A DNA stretch of 64,000 bases from Bordetella genomosp. 10 (GCF_002261225.1 NZ_NEVM01000005.1:744001-808000), one strand, 5' to 3'; counted from the stretch's first letter, positions 9,230 through 18,396 are shown. Translations and numbers: made by a program. The notes: generated from the letters alone by a model not told the origin.

Positions 9230-9501
9230 GATCTACATACGAAGGATTACTCAAGCCTACTTGCCTTGCAGTGGATTCGAGAGATCTGCCTCGGCGCCGC
9301 CAAAACCGCGGATTAATGGGCCTGTGAGTCCGCGGGGCGGGCGCATTCCCGCCCCCTTCCAGCAATAAACTGTTACTCGTTATGGAAGGGCCTCCGCCCG
9401 GAGCCAGCGCCGCCAGCCCGTCCCCTCCTCGACGGCAGCCTTCCCTTCCAGCGCCCAACAAACCCGGGCACATCGCATGCGCGCGTATGGGGCGCCATGC
9501 T
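9230..9501. other. intergenic region without a recognised gene
   Basis: This stretch separates the small membrane protein from the heat-shock promoter. It holds a GC-rich imperfect hairpin near 9337-9359 (GGGCGGG pairing with CCCGCCC) without a T run, and a short AT-rich patch near 9362-9380. No convincing frame with a ribosome site was seen. Confidence 0.5.
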
Positions 9502-9530
9502 CTTGAAACACGCCCCGGCGTCGCCATCTA
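9502..9530 (+). promoter_or_regulatory. sigma32-type heat-shock promoter
   Basis: CTTGAAA (9502-9508), a 13-base spacer and CGCCATCTA (9522-9530) match the sigma32 consensus (CTTGAAA, about 13-15 bases, CCCCATNTA) at all -35 positions and all but one -10 position. It sits 27 bases before the hsp20 ATG and drives the hsp20-lon pair. Confidence 0.75.
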
Positions 9531-9557
9531 CCCCCCATACCAGAGAGGCATGCCATC

Positions 9558-9965
9558 ATGAGATCCCGTGACTTGTCATCCTGGATGTGGGGTGACGCCC
9601 TGTCGATGCTGGAGCAGGCCGACCGCCTGCACCGGCAATTCTTCAAGGCGTGCGCCGCCGACCCGCAACGGTGGGAACCTCCCATCGACGTCATCGAGAC
9701 CGCTGAAGCGATCATCGTGCACGTCGCCCTTCCGGGCGTTCCGGCCTCGGCGGTGACCGTCGGCTACGAACCCGGCGGCATCACGGTTGCCGGCGCGCGA
9801 CGCCTGCCGGCAACGCAAGCCGCCCACATCCATCGCGTCGAAATCCCCTATGGCCGCTTCGAGCGGCGCATCGCCCTGCCTTTGCACGCGCTCGAGCCAC
9901 AACCGCCCGTCATGACGGACGGCTGCCTCGTTCTCACCCTCGTCAAGAGAAAGGAAACGCCATGA
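9558..9965 (+). CDS. Hsp20/alpha-crystallin small heat-shock protein
   Basis: A 135-residue ATP-independent holdase. The alpha-crystallin domain covers about 40-132, with strands such as DVIETAEAIIVHVALPGV, a RFERRIALP segment matching the family's FxRxxxLP motif, and the terminal DGCLVLTLVKRK strand. The N-terminal arm of about 35 residues is Trp/Leu-rich, as expected for oligomer contacts. The family C-terminal IxI motif is absent. GAGAGG lies 9 bases before the ATG. The stop overlaps the lon start (ATGA), so holdase and protease are translated together under the sigma32-type promoter. Confidence 0.9.
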   Translation: MRSRDLSSWMWGDALSMLEQADRLHRQFFKACAADPQRWEPPIDVIETAEAIIVHVALPGVPASAVTVGYEPGGITVAGARRLPATQAAHIHRVEIPYGRFERRIALPLHALEPQPPVMTDGCLVLTLVKRKETP

Positions 9966-12415
9966 AGTTCTGGCCCACGATGCAAGTGCGGTCCGGCGAC
10001 GATGCGCCGCGGACCAGTGGCGGCGCCGCACCCGCCGACACGCAGGCGAACGCGAACAGCACGCTCAAGCGCCTGCCCCAGGATGCGATCATCCTCGTGC
10101 CCCTGCGCGAGGCCGTGCTGTTTCCCGGCGTCCTGTCGCCGGTGACCCTGCGCCGCCCGGCCACCGTGGCGGCGGTGCAGGAAGCCGTCAAGAGCGAACT
10201 GCCGGTCGGTTTCCTGCTGCAACGCGATCCGAAGAAGGACGACGTCGGTCCCGACGATCTCTATTGGGTCGGCACGCAAGGCCCGATCGTGCGCTACATC
10301 ACCGGCCAGGACGACACCCACCACGTCGTGGTACAGGGCGAGTCGCGCTTTCGCGTGCTCGAATTCCTGGAAGGCTGGCCCTTCATGGTGGCGCGCGTCG
10401 CCACCATCGAGCAGCAGGAAGCCAAGACCGAAGGCATCGAAGCGCGCGCCCTGCAACTGAAGGAGCAGGCGGTCGAGGCCATCAAGCTGCTGCCGCACGT
10501 GCCGGACGAACTGGCCGCGGTGGTGCAAGGCATCGAATCGCCCGCCGTGCTGGCCGACATGGTCGCCAACCTGGTGGACGTGAAGGCCGACGAGAAGCAG
10601 GACATCCTAGAAACCTTCGATCTGTCGCGCCGCCTGGACAAGGTCATCGACCTGCTGGCCGCGCGCGTGCAGGTGCTCAAGCTGTCCCGCGAAATCGGCG
10701 AAAAGACCAAGGCGCAGTTCGACGAGCGCCAGCGCGAACACGTCCTGCGCGAACAATTGCGCCAGATCCAGAAGGAACTGGGCGAAGGCGACGACACGGC
10801 CGCCGAGGTCGAGGAACTGAAGGCCGCGATCGACAAGGCCGGCATGCCGGAGGACGTGCTCAAGCACGCGACCAAGGAGTTCAAGCGCCTGCAGCGCATG
10901 AGCGAGGGCGGCGGCGAATACGCCATGCTGCGCACCTACCTGGAATGGCTGACCGAACTGCCGTGGCAGCAGGCGCCGCAACCGCCGATCGACATCGCCG
11001 AGGCGCGCCGCGTGCTGGATGACGACCACTTCGGCCTGGACAAGGTCAAGCGCCGCATCCTGGAATACCTGGCCGTGCGCAAGCTCAATCCCACCGGCAA
11101 AAGCCCGGTGCTGTGCTTCGCCGGTCCGCCCGGGGTGGGCAAGACCTCGCTGGGGCAGTCCATCGCGCGCGCCACGGGACGCGAGTTCCAGCGCGTGGCC
11201 CTGGGCGGCGTCCATGACGAGGCGGAGATCCGCGGCCATCGGCGCACCTACCTGGGCGCGCTGCCGGGCAACATCATCCAGGCGATGCGCCGCGCCGGCA
11301 CGACCAACGTGGTGCTGATGCTCGACGAGATCGACAAGCTGGGCGCCGGCGGTTTCCATGGCGATCCGGGCAGCGCGCTGCTGGAAGTGCTCGATCCCGA
11401 GCAGAACCACAAGTTCCGCGACAACTACCTGGGCGTGGACTTCGACCTGTCGCGGGTGATGTTCATCTGCACGGCCAACGTGCTGGACACCATCCCGGGG
11501 CCGCTGCGCGACCGCATGGAGATCATCCAGCTCCCGGGCTATACGGAGGAAGAGAAGATCCAGATCGCGCGCCGCTACCTGGTGCGCCGCCAACTGGAGG
11601 CCAACGGCCTGCAGGAAGGCCAGGCCATCCTCACCGATGCGGCCCTGGCCGCCATCGTGGGCGACTACACCCGCGAGGCCGGCGTGCGCGGCCTGGAACG
11701 CGAGATCGGATCGGTGATGCGCCACGTCGCGATGCAGATCGCGGAAGGCGCCGCGCCGCCGATCACGGTGGACGTCGCCGACCTGGCGGCCACGCTGGGC
11801 CCGCGCCGCTTCGAGAACGAAGTGAAGCTGCGCACCAGCGTGCCGGGCGTGGCCACCGGCCTGGCCTGGACGCCGGTGGGCGGCGACATTCTCTTCATCG
11901 AGGCCAGCAAGGTGCCGGGTTCGGGACGCCTGATCCTCACCGGGCAACTGGGTGACGTGATGAAGGAATCGGCGCAGGCCGCGCTGACGCTGGCCAAGAC
12001 GTGGAGCGGCGACGCGATGGACAAGATCGACATCCACGTCCACGTGCCGGCCGGCGCCACGCCCAAGGACGGCCCCAGCGCGGGCGTGGCGATGTTCGTC
12101 GCCCTGGCCTCCCTGCTCAAGGGCCGGCCGGTGCGTTCGGACGTGGCCATGACCGGCGAGGTCAGCCTGCGCGGCCTGGTGCTGCCCATCGGCGGCGTGA
12201 AGGAAAAAACGCTGGCCGCCCTGCGCGCCGGCATCACCACCGTCATGCTGCCGCGGCGCAACGAAAAGGATCTGGAAGACGTGCCCAGGGAAGCGCGCGA
12301 GAAGCTGAAGTTCGTGCTGCTGGACAACGTCGAAGACGCCTTGAAATGCGCCCTGGAAGAAAACCCCGCCGCGCCCGGCATCGAGCCCGCGCTGGGCGAA
12401 GCGGCGGTGGCCTGA
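9962..12415 (+). CDS. lon: ATP-dependent Lon protease (endopeptidase La)
   Basis: An 817-residue AAA+ protease that degrades misfolded and regulatory proteins in the cytoplasm. The LON substrate-binding domain spans about 40-235, followed by a coiled-coil section (to about 340), an AAA+ module with Walker A GPPGVGKTS near residue 388 and Walker B VVLMLDEIDKLG, and the S16 domain with the Ser706-Lys747 dyad (PKDGPSAG and GGVKEKTL). It is coupled to hsp20 by an ATGA overlap and ended by a strong terminator, so it forms a heat-shock operon. The hsp20 linkage and extended N-terminus suggest this may be a second Lon, separate from the usual clpX-linked lon, which is not in this window. Confidence 0.95.
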   Translation: MKFWPTMQVRSGDDAPRTSGGAAPADTQANANSTLKRLPQDAIILVPLREAVLFPGVLSPVTLRRPATVAAVQEAVKSELPVGFLLQRDPKKDDVGPDDLYWVGTQGPIVRYITGQDDTHHVVVQGESRFRVLEFLEGWPFMVARVATIEQQEAKTEGIEARALQLKEQAVEAIKLLPHVPDELAAVVQGIESPAVLADMVANLVDVKADEKQDILETFDLSRRLDKVIDLLAARVQVLKLSREIGEKTKAQFDERQREHVLREQLRQIQKELGEGDDTAAEVEELKAAIDKAGMPEDVLKHATKEFKRLQRMSEGGGEYAMLRTYLEWLTELPWQQAPQPPIDIAEARRVLDDDHFGLDKVKRRILEYLAVRKLNPTGKSPVLCFAGPPGVGKTSLGQSIARATGREFQRVALGGVHDEAEIRGHRRTYLGALPGNIIQAMRRAGTTNVVLMLDEIDKLGAGGFHGDPGSALLEVLDPEQNHKFRDNYLGVDFDLSRVMFICTANVLDTIPGPLRDRMEIIQLPGYTEEEKIQIARRYLVRRQLEANGLQEGQAILTDAALAAIVGDYTREAGVRGLEREIGSVMRHVAMQIAEGAAPPITVDVADLAATLGPRRFENEVKLRTSVPGVATGLAWTPVGGDILFIEASKVPGSGRLILTGQLGDVMKESAQAALTLAKTWSGDAMDKIDIHVHVPAGATPKDGPSAGVAMFVALASLLKGRPVRSDVAMTGEVSLRGLVLPIGGVKEKTLAALRAGITTVMLPRRNEKDLEDVPREAREKLKFVLLDNVEDALKCALEENPAAPGIEPALGEAAVA

Positions 12416-12472
12416 CCGACGGATCCGGCGGCCCGGCGGGCAGCCCGGTCGCCTGAGCGGGCAATCCCGATC

Positions 12473-12508
12473 ACACCCCAAGCGTGAAAACGCTTGGGGT
12501 GTTTTTTT
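12473..12508 (+). terminator. intrinsic terminator of the hsp20-lon operon
   Basis: A perfect 12-bp stem (ACACCCCAAGCG with CGCTTGGGGTGT), a TGAAAA loop and a run of seven T residues. This is a textbook rho-independent terminator 57 bases after the lon stop. Confidence 0.95.
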
Positions 12509-12692
12509 GCCGTTGGCAAACCGGTTCGGCCGGCAATTGAGCGACATGCGCAGGGGCGGCGGCCGATGCCACCACGCCCGGCGGCCCGGCCGGGCGAAGG
12601 CCGTACAATGGCGGGCCGGCACGCCGCCATTCCCCATTTTCCCGATTCCGCCCTTGCGCCTTTCCCGCGCGAGGCGCGGCGCATTTGCCTTC

Positions 12693-13958
12693 ATGACTGC
12701 TTCCTCTCCCGCCAGCGCCTGCGGCGTCGACTTCGGCACTTCCAATTCCACCGTCGGCTGGCTGCGTCCCGGCCAGCATTCGCTGCTGCTGCTGGAAGAC
12801 GATCGCCCCACCCTGCCTTCGGCCATTTTCTTCCATGACGAGGACGAGACCGTCAGCTACGGCCGCGGCGCCCTGGCCGACTATCTCGCCGGCTACGAAG
12901 GCCGGCTGATGCGCGCCATGAAGAACCTGCTGGGCAGTCCGCTGATCGACGGCCACACGGAAATCCGCGGCCGCGGCGTGCCGTTCCGCGTGCTGCTCAC
13001 GCGCTTCATCCAGCAACTGCGCGAGCGCGCGCAGCAGGCCGCCGGCCGCGAATTCACGTCGGTGGTCATGGGCCGCCCCGCCTTCTTCGTCGACGACGAC
13101 GCGGACGCCGACAAGCTGGCCCAGGACACCCTGGGGGAAATCGCCGCGGCGGTCGGCTTCAAGCACGTCGAATTCCAGTTCGAGCCGCTGGCGGCGGCAT
13201 TCGACTATGAATCGCAACTGGACCGCGAGGAACTGGTGCTGGTGGTCGACATCGGCGGCGGCACCTCGGACTTCTCGCTCATCCGCCTGGGGCCGGAACG
13301 CGCCCGGGCGCAGGACCGCCGCGCCGACATCCTGGCGCACGGCGGGGTGCACATCGGCGGCGGCGATTTCGACCGGCAGTTGAACCTGAAGACCGCCATG
13401 CCCCTGCTGGGCCTGGGCAGCCAGTTGCGCAGCGGCAAGGACGTGCCTTCCACCGTCTACGGCAACCTGGCCTCCTGGCACACCATCAATTTCGTCTATG
13501 CGCCCAAGGCGCGCGAGCAACTGGCCTACATCCGCGCCAATGCCGCCGAACGGGACAAGATCGATCTCCTGTTCCGCCTGATCGAGCAGCGCGAGGGCCA
13601 TTGGCTGGCCTTGCAGATCGAAGAGGCCAAGATCGCGCTGTCGGACGCGCCGGAAACGCGGCTGGTGCTGGACCGCATCCAGGCCGGCCTGGACCTGGCC
13701 GTCGACCGCGCCGTGCTGGACGGCGCCACGGCGCCCCTGATCGCCCGCATCGAAACCACCGTCGCCGGTCTGCTGCGCGACGCCGGCGCGGCCGCCGGCA
13801 AGGTCGACACCGTGTTCTTCACCGGCGGTTCCAGCCGCCTGCCCCTGCTGCGCGAACGCGTCGCCGCCCTGCTGCCCGACGCGCGCGCCGTGGAGGGAGA
13901 CCTGTTCGGCAGCATCGGCGCCGGCCTGGCCCTGGACGCCGCGCGACGCTTCGGCTGA
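12693..13958 (+). CDS. short Hsp70-family protein (YegD-like)
   Basis: A 421-residue actin/Hsp70-fold ATPase. The phosphate-1 motif is CGVDFGTSNSTVGW, the phosphate-2 motif VLVVDIGGGTSDFSL, and the adenosine motif FFTGGSSRLPLL. The protein ends with the nucleotide-binding fold, so it has no canonical peptide-binding and lid domains, as in E. coli YegD. I chose the ATG at 12693 because it leaves only a short Ala/Ser lead before the ATPase motif; the frame is open further upstream. It lies downstream of the lon terminator, so it is transcribed separately, although its location beside hsp20-lon suggests a role in proteostasis. The substrate is unknown. Confidence 0.88.
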   Translation: MTASSPASACGVDFGTSNSTVGWLRPGQHSLLLLEDDRPTLPSAIFFHDEDETVSYGRGALADYLAGYEGRLMRAMKNLLGSPLIDGHTEIRGRGVPFRVLLTRFIQQLRERAQQAAGREFTSVVMGRPAFFVDDDADADKLAQDTLGEIAAAVGFKHVEFQFEPLAAAFDYESQLDREELVLVVDIGGGTSDFSLIRLGPERARAQDRRADILAHGGVHIGGGDFDRQLNLKTAMPLLGLGSQLRSGKDVPSTVYGNLASWHTINFVYAPKAREQLAYIRANAAERDKIDLLFRLIEQREGHWLALQIEEAKIALSDAPETRLVLDRIQAGLDLAVDRAVLDGATAPLIARIETTVAGLLRDAGAAAGKVDTVFFTGGSSRLPLLRERVAALLPDARAVEGDLFGSIGAGLALDAARRFG

Positions 13959-14133
13959 TTTCCTGGCTGATGGCGGGACGGACAATTGCGGCGTCCGGCG
14001 CCGCGGCGGCCGGGCGAAACAGCCGCGAATGTGAAAAGACCAAGGACTTTCGCGCCGCCGGCCCCGCGAAACAGGCGCAATTCAGGCACTGGCCGATACA
14101 TTCCGGCACCCCCACGTCCGCCGGGCCAGACGC

Positions 14134-15684
14134 ATGCCAGCCACCGCCGATTCCATCATTCCCCCCGCCGCGCAGTTCACCGGCGAGGAATGGCTGGTCC
14201 TGGGGCGCGCGCTGCAACGGGCCGGCCGCCATGCCGACGCGGTATCCGCCTTGCAGCAGGCGGCCTCCCGGCTGCCGCTGAACGCGGACGTCTACCTGGC
14301 GCTGGTCGTGTCGCTGGACGCCACCGGCCAGAAGGCCGACGCCGCCTCCGCCCGCATCGGCGCGGACGCCATCGGCCGGCGCCGCGCGATCGACATTTTC
14401 GAGATCGGCCGGGTCTACGCCAAGCACCGGCACTGGGAAGCGGCCGCCCACTGGCTGGAAAAAGCCCTGCTGGTCGATCCCCGGCTGGGCGCCGCCCACA
14501 TCTGCCTGGCCTGGTCGCTGCGCCAGTTGGGGCGGCAGCAGCCGGACCCGCCCGCCTCGCCGGCCCCGCAACCCGGCGCGCCCGACCACGAAGAACGAAC
14601 CGCGCCGTCTGGCCAGCCGGCTCCGCCTGCCCAAGCCGACGCGCGCCGCCGCAACCTGTACCTGACCTACCGCCGCCAGCCCGCCTTCCTCGCCGCCAAG
14701 GCCATGCGCCGCCGCACCGTGCTGGTCCTGTGCTCCAGCGAGCGCGCCAACCTGCCCTTCCGCCACCTCCTGCCGCCCGGCCTGAACCGCATGGTGCGCT
14801 GGGTCATGGACCTGGGCACGGTCGGCATCGCCTGGGGCCGGTCGCGCCGGCTGCCACGCTACGACGTCGTTTTCAACGTCATCGCCGACGCCGACCGCGC
14901 CGCCTCCTGCCGCGAGGAACAGGCGCGCTTCATGGCGACGGACCACGGTCCCGTCCTGAATCCGCCGGACCGCATCGAGCACACCCGCCGCGAGCGCACG
15001 GGCGCCCTGCTCGACGGCGTCGAGGACATCCTGGTGCCGGCCACCATGCGCTGGGACCGCCAATCCAATCCGGCGCCCGCCATCCACGCCGCGCTGGCGG
15101 TGGCCGGCATCGGCTACCCGGCCATCGTGCGCCCGGCGGGCGAGCATGGCGGCGAAGGCGTGGTGCTGCTGTCCTCCCCGGCCGACGCCACCGATCCGCC
15201 GGCGCTGGGCGAGATGTACCTGACCCGCTATCACGAGTACCGTTCACCGGACGGCCATTACCGGAAGTACCGCGTGATCTTCATCGACCGCGAGCCCTAC
15301 CCTTACCACCTGGCGATCGGCAGCCAATGGCTGCTGCATTATTTCTCGGCCGACATGCTGTCGGCGCCATGGAAGCTGGAAGAGGAACGGCGCTTCCTGG
15401 ACGATCCCGGGCAGGCGCTGGGCGCCCGGGCCTGGGCCGCCCTGCGCGCCATCGGCCGGCGCATGGACCTCGATTACTGCGGCATCGATTTCTCGCTGCT
15501 GTCCGACGGCCGCGTGCTGGTGTTCGAGACCAACGCGACCATGCTCGTGCACCCGGAGGCAGAGGAAGACGGCCTGCGCTTCAAGAACGTGTACATCGAC
15601 CGGATCTTCGACGCCTTCGACGCGCTGCTGACGCGCCGAGCCGCGGAAGCGAACGCCTGGATGCCCGAACGCCCGAACGCCTGA
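14134..15684 (+). CDS. TPR plus ATP-grasp fusion protein
   Basis: A 516-residue protein. The N-terminal third (about 15-130) reads as tetratricopeptide helices (GRALQRAGRHADAVSALQQA, AAHWLEKALLVDPRLGAAHICLAW). A Pro-rich linker (about 135-165) follows, then a domain resembling ATP-grasp ligases. Supporting signs are PAIVRPAGEHGGEGVVLL (ATP-binding lysine/glycine-loop region with Arg in the Lys position), the RYHEYRSPDGHYRKYRVIFID strand pair, and DYCGIDFSLLSDGRVLVFETNAT, the typical acidic/Asn metal-binding end. ATP-grasp enzymes make amide or thioester bonds by acyl-phosphate chemistry; the substrate here is unknown. The gene is monocistronic, convergent with the methyltransferase-like gene, and its 3' end is built of GAACGCCT repeats. 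Confidence 0.75.
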   Translation: MPATADSIIPPAAQFTGEEWLVLGRALQRAGRHADAVSALQQAASRLPLNADVYLALVVSLDATGQKADAASARIGADAIGRRRAIDIFEIGRVYAKHRHWEAAAHWLEKALLVDPRLGAAHICLAWSLRQLGRQQPDPPASPAPQPGAPDHEERTAPSGQPAPPAQADARRRNLYLTYRRQPAFLAAKAMRRRTVLVLCSSERANLPFRHLLPPGLNRMVRWVMDLGTVGIAWGRSRRLPRYDVVFNVIADADRAASCREEQARFMATDHGPVLNPPDRIEHTRRERTGALLDGVEDILVPATMRWDRQSNPAPAIHAALAVAGIGYPAIVRPAGEHGGEGVVLLSSPADATDPPALGEMYLTRYHEYRSPDGHYRKYRVIFIDREPYPYHLAIGSQWLLHYFSADMLSAPWKLEEERRFLDDPGQALGARAWAALRAIGRRMDLDYCGIDFSLLSDGRVLVFETNATMLVHPEAEEDGLRFKNVYIDRIFDAFDALLTRRAAEANAWMPERPNA

Positions 15685-15710
15685 ACGCCTGAGCGCCCGA
15701 TACCGCATCC

Positions 15711-15742
15711 GAGGGAATCGCGCGCATCAAATCGCGTCCCTC
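15711..15742. terminator. hairpin between convergent genes
   Basis: GAGGGA-AT-CGCG pairs with CGCG-TCCCTC across a 10-base loop with a 2-base bulge. A second stem (GTCCC-TCC-GGGAC) overlaps it. There is no T run, so it may be a weak or bidirectional terminator between the ATP-grasp and spermidine-synthase-like genes. Confidence 0.4.
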
Positions 15743-15754
15743 CGGGACACGGCG

Positions 15755-16585
15755 CTAACGCAGGGCCATCGTCGCCGCGATCATGCGGAACGTCGGCATG
15801 AGCTGGCGCCAGGCTTCCTTGCCCAGGCCGTCCGGCCGCAGGATGGCATCGGCGCGCAGCCGTCCGCCCAGGTCGGCGGCGCTGGCGTAGACGATGCTAT
15901 TGGCCAGGTCCTCGTCGGCCACTTCGAGCAGCCCCGACGGAAACAGCGCCATGAGATCGTGCAGGCAGGGCGCGTAGTCCGGCGCCTGCCGATGCAGATT
16001 GGCGACCAGGATGCCCCGGTGCCGCAGGCAGCGGCGGCAGCCCTCGAAGAACTCGCGGCCGCGCAGGCGCGCGGGCAGCCCGTTGTCGTCGTAGCCATCG
16101 AGCAGCAGCACGTCGGCCGTCTGCGCATGCGCCCGGACGAAGTCGGCGCCATCGCCCTGGACCACGCGCAGGCGCGCATCGTCCGGCGGTATGCGGAAGG
16201 CGTCGCGCAAGGCGATGACGCGGGGATCGATTTCCACCACGGTGATGCGGGCGCGCGGCAGGTAGCGGTGGCAGAACTTGGCCAGCGATCCGCCGCCCAG
16301 GCCGATCTGCACGATGTGCGCGGGCTCCGGCTCGAACAGCAGGAAGCCCATCATCAGCCGCGTGTATTCCAGGTCCAGCGCATCGGGCTGGCGCAGGGAC
16401 ATGCGGCTCTGCACCGCCCCGCCCGGCCGCAGGCGCAGCGTCAGCCCCTCCGCGTCGCGCGCCAGGACCGGCGGCGTCGTCCCCGCCGCGGCGCCGGCCG
16501 CGTCCGCGCGCGACGCCCCCGCGGCATCGTCCACGCCGCCGGTCCGGCCGGCTTCGCCGGCATCGTCGCGCGGGTCTTCGTTCAT
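15755..16585 (-). CDS. spermidine-synthase-like protein
   Basis: A 276-residue Rossmann-fold protein of the spermidine synthase/methyltransferase superfamily. The nucleotide-loop motif IVQIGLGGGSLAKF is followed by ITVVEIDPRVI (acidic residue for the ribose), VVQGDGADFV and ADVLLLDGYDDNGLP. The first 45 residues are Ala/Gly/Asp-rich and probably disordered. The canonical polyamine-site Tyr/Asp pattern is not clear, so the substrate may not be putrescine. Its start codon lies in a 16-bp repeat whose other copy spans the stop of the upstream permease gene (16-base gap), so it is probably the last gene of the ABC-2 operon. Confidence 0.75.
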   Translation of the reverse strand: MNEDPRDDAGEAGRTGGVDDAAGASRADAAGAAAGTTPPVLARDAEGLTLRLRPGGAVQSRMSLRQPDALDLEYTRLMMGFLLFEPEPAHIVQIGLGGGSLAKFCHRYLPRARITVVEIDPRVIALRDAFRIPPDDARLRVVQGDGADFVRAHAQTADVLLLDGYDDNGLPARLRGREFFEGCRRCLRHRGILVANLHRQAPDYAPCLHDLMALFPSGLLEVADEDLANSIVYASAADLGGRLRADAILRPDGLGKEAWRQLMPTFRMIAATMALR

Positions 16586-16610
16586 GCCTTGCGCTCTTGG
16601 TTCATGCCTT
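16575..16610 (-). repeat. duplication at the permease/methyltransferase-like junction
   Basis: TCTTCGTTCATGCCTT (16575-16590) and TCTTGGTTCATGCCTT (16595-16610) match at 15 of 16 positions. On the minus strand one copy contains the TGA of the permease gene and the other provides the ATG of the next gene. Confidence 0.65.
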
Positions 16611-17363
16611 CAACCGATACCCGGTCTTGAAGATCCAGCGCACCGCGATCATGCACAGGACCAGGAAGACCAGCGTCATGCCCACGCTGATGCCCACCGT
16701 CACGTCCGACACGCCATAGAAGCTCCAGCGAAAGCCGCTGACCAGGTAGACCACCGGGTTGAACAGGGTGACGGTGCGCCAGAACGGCGGCAGCATGTTG
16801 ATCGAATAGAAGCTGCCGCCCAGGAAGGTCAGCGGCGTGACGATCATCAGCGGAATCACCTGCAGTTTCTCGAAACCGTCGGCCCAGATGCCGATGATGA
16901 AACCGAACAGGCTGAAGGTCACGCAGGTCAGCAGCAGGAATCCCACCATCCACACGGGATGCGCGACCTCGTACGGCACGAAGATGCGCGCCGTCAGCAG
17001 CATGATGGAGCCCAGGATGACCGACTTGGTCGCCGCCGCCCCCACGTACCCCAGCAGGATTTCCACATAGGAAATCGGCGCCGAATGGATCTCGTAGATG
17101 GTCCCCGTGAAACGCGGCATATAGATGCCGAAGGAGGCGTTGGAGATGCTCTGCGTCAGCAAGGCCAGCATCACCATGCCCGGCACGATGAAGGCCCCGT
17201 AGCTGACGCCGTCGATATCGACCATGTGCGAACCGATGGCCGACCCGAACACGACGAAATACAGGGAGGTGGAGATGACCGGCGAGGCGACGCTCTGCAT
17301 GAGCGTGCGCCACATGCGGGCCATTTCGAACAGGTAGATGGCGCGGACGGCGTAGATATTCAT
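16602..17363 (-). CDS. ABC-2 type exporter permease (YadH/NodJ-like)
   Basis: A 253-residue integral membrane protein with about six spans (for example near 25-45, 58-80, 105-130, 138-160, 170-190, 225-245) and the ABC-2 pattern seen in YadH/Nod[20 protein letters not shown] between spans 2 and 3, and [18 protein letters not shown] near residue 175. It forms the membrane part of an exporter with the ATPase encoded just upstream; the two genes overlap by 4 bases. The substrate of YadGH-type systems is not established; capsule, nodulation factor and drug exporters share this fold. Confidence 0.9.
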   Translation of the reverse strand: MNIYAVRAIYLFEMARMWRTLMQSVASPVISTSLYFVVFGSAIGSHMVDIDGVSYGAFIVPGMVMLALLTQSISNASFGIYMPRFTGTIYEIHSAPISYVEILLGYVGAAATKSVILGSIMLLTARIFVPYEVAHPVWMVGFLLLTCVTFSLFGFIIGIWADGFEKLQVIPLMIVTPLTFLGGSFYSINMLPPFWRTVTLFNPVVYLVSGFRWSFYGVSDVTVGISVGMTLVFLVLCMIAVRWIFKTGYRLKA

Positions 17364-18289
17364 GATTCATGCACCAGGCTGACGAAAATATCTTCCAGGG
17401 AGCTTTCCGACGTGCGGATGTCGGAGAACTCCACTCCCGCCTCGGCCAGTTGCCGCAGCAAGGTGGCGATATCGGCCCCGCCCTCCTGGTTGTTGTAGGT
17501 GTAGACGATCTGGTGGCCGTCGCCGTCCAGCGCCACGTCGTGGCCCGCCAGGACGCCCAGCGCGGGCAGCGCGGCCAGGGGCTGCTTCAGCGTCAGGATC
17601 AACTGGCGCTTGCCCAGCTTGCGCAGCAGGTCCGCGGTCTGCTCGACCAGGATGATGCGCCCCTTGCGGATCACGCCGATGCGATCGGCCATCTCCTGCG
17701 CTTCCTCGATGTAGTGCGTGGTCAGGATGATGGTGACGCCCCGCTCGCGCAGGCGCCGCACCATGTCCCACATGCCGCGGCGCAGCTCCACGTCGACGCC
17801 CGCGGTGGGTTCGTCCAGGAACAGGATGTCCGGTTCGTGCGACAGCGCCTTGGCGATCATCACGCGCCGCTTCATGCCGCCCGACAGGGCCATGATGCGG
17901 GAATCGCGCTTGTCCCACAGCGACAGGTCGCGCAACACCTGTTCGACGTAGGCGGGGTTGGCCGGCTTGCCGAAAAGGCCGCGGCTGAAGGTCACCGTGT
18001 TCCACACGCTTTCGAAGGCGTCGGTGTTCAGCTCCTGCGGCACCAGGCCGATCTTGCCGCGCGCCGCCCGGAAATCGGTGCGGATATCGTGGCCGTCGGC
18101 CAGCACCGTCCCGGCGCTGGCGTTGACGATGCCGCAGATGATGCTGATCAGGGTGGTCTTGCCGGCGCCATTGGGGCCGAGCAGGGCGAAGATTTCACCG
18201 CGCCGGATTTCCAGGTCGATACCTTGCAGCGCCTGGAAACCCGACGCATAGGTCTTGGATAAACCTTGGATCGAGATGACGCTATCCAC
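17360..18289 (-). CDS. ABC-2 type exporter ATP-binding protein (YadG-like)
   Basis: A 309-residue cytoplasmic ATPase. Walker A is [10 protein letters not shown] near residue 40, the signature [16 protein letters not shown], Walker [13 protein letters not shown], and the switch histidine is in [15 protein letters not shown]. The C-terminal 80 residues form the extra domain typical of drug/polysaccharide ABC-2 ATPases. The start is GTG at 18289 with AAGAGG 7 bases upstream. Overlap with the permease gene indicates a coupled two-gene exporter. Regulation is not visible in the short upstream gap. Confidence 0.92.
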   Translation of the reverse strand: MDSVISIQGLSKTYASGFQALQGIDLEIRRGEIFALLGPNGAGKTTLISIICGIVNASAGTVLADGHDIRTDFRAARGKIGLVPQELNTDAFESVWNTVTFSRGLFGKPANPAYVEQVLRDLSLWDKRDSRIMALSGGMKRRVMIAKALSHEPDILFLDEPTAGVDVELRRGMWDMVRRLRERGVTIILTTHYIEEAQEMADRIGVIRKGRIILVEQTADLLRKLGKRQLILTLKQPLAALPALGVLAGHDVALDGDGHQIVYTYNNQEGGADIATLLRQLAEAGVEFSDIRTSESSLEDIFVSLVHES

Positions 18290-18396
18290 ACAAGCCTCTT
18301 ATAGGTAGGAATCCGCCGATTCTACCGAAGGCCCGTGCGGCCGCCCCGCCGGGCGGCCCCAGTTACTGTTTCCGGCTGTGCCGAACAATCCCCGGT

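Noticed and set aside
9330..9362. Intrinsic terminator after the small membrane-protein gene
   Set aside because: The GC-rich stem is followed by C-rich sequence and no T run.
9531..9536. CCCCAT at 9533-9538 as the sigma32 -10 element
   Set aside because: Its spacing from CTTGAAA is 24 bases, too long; CGCCATCTA at 13 bases fits better.
10607..12826. A 739-codon minus-strand frame antisense to lon
   Set aside because: It is antisense to lon and crosses the lon terminator; no motifs and a shadow-type composition.
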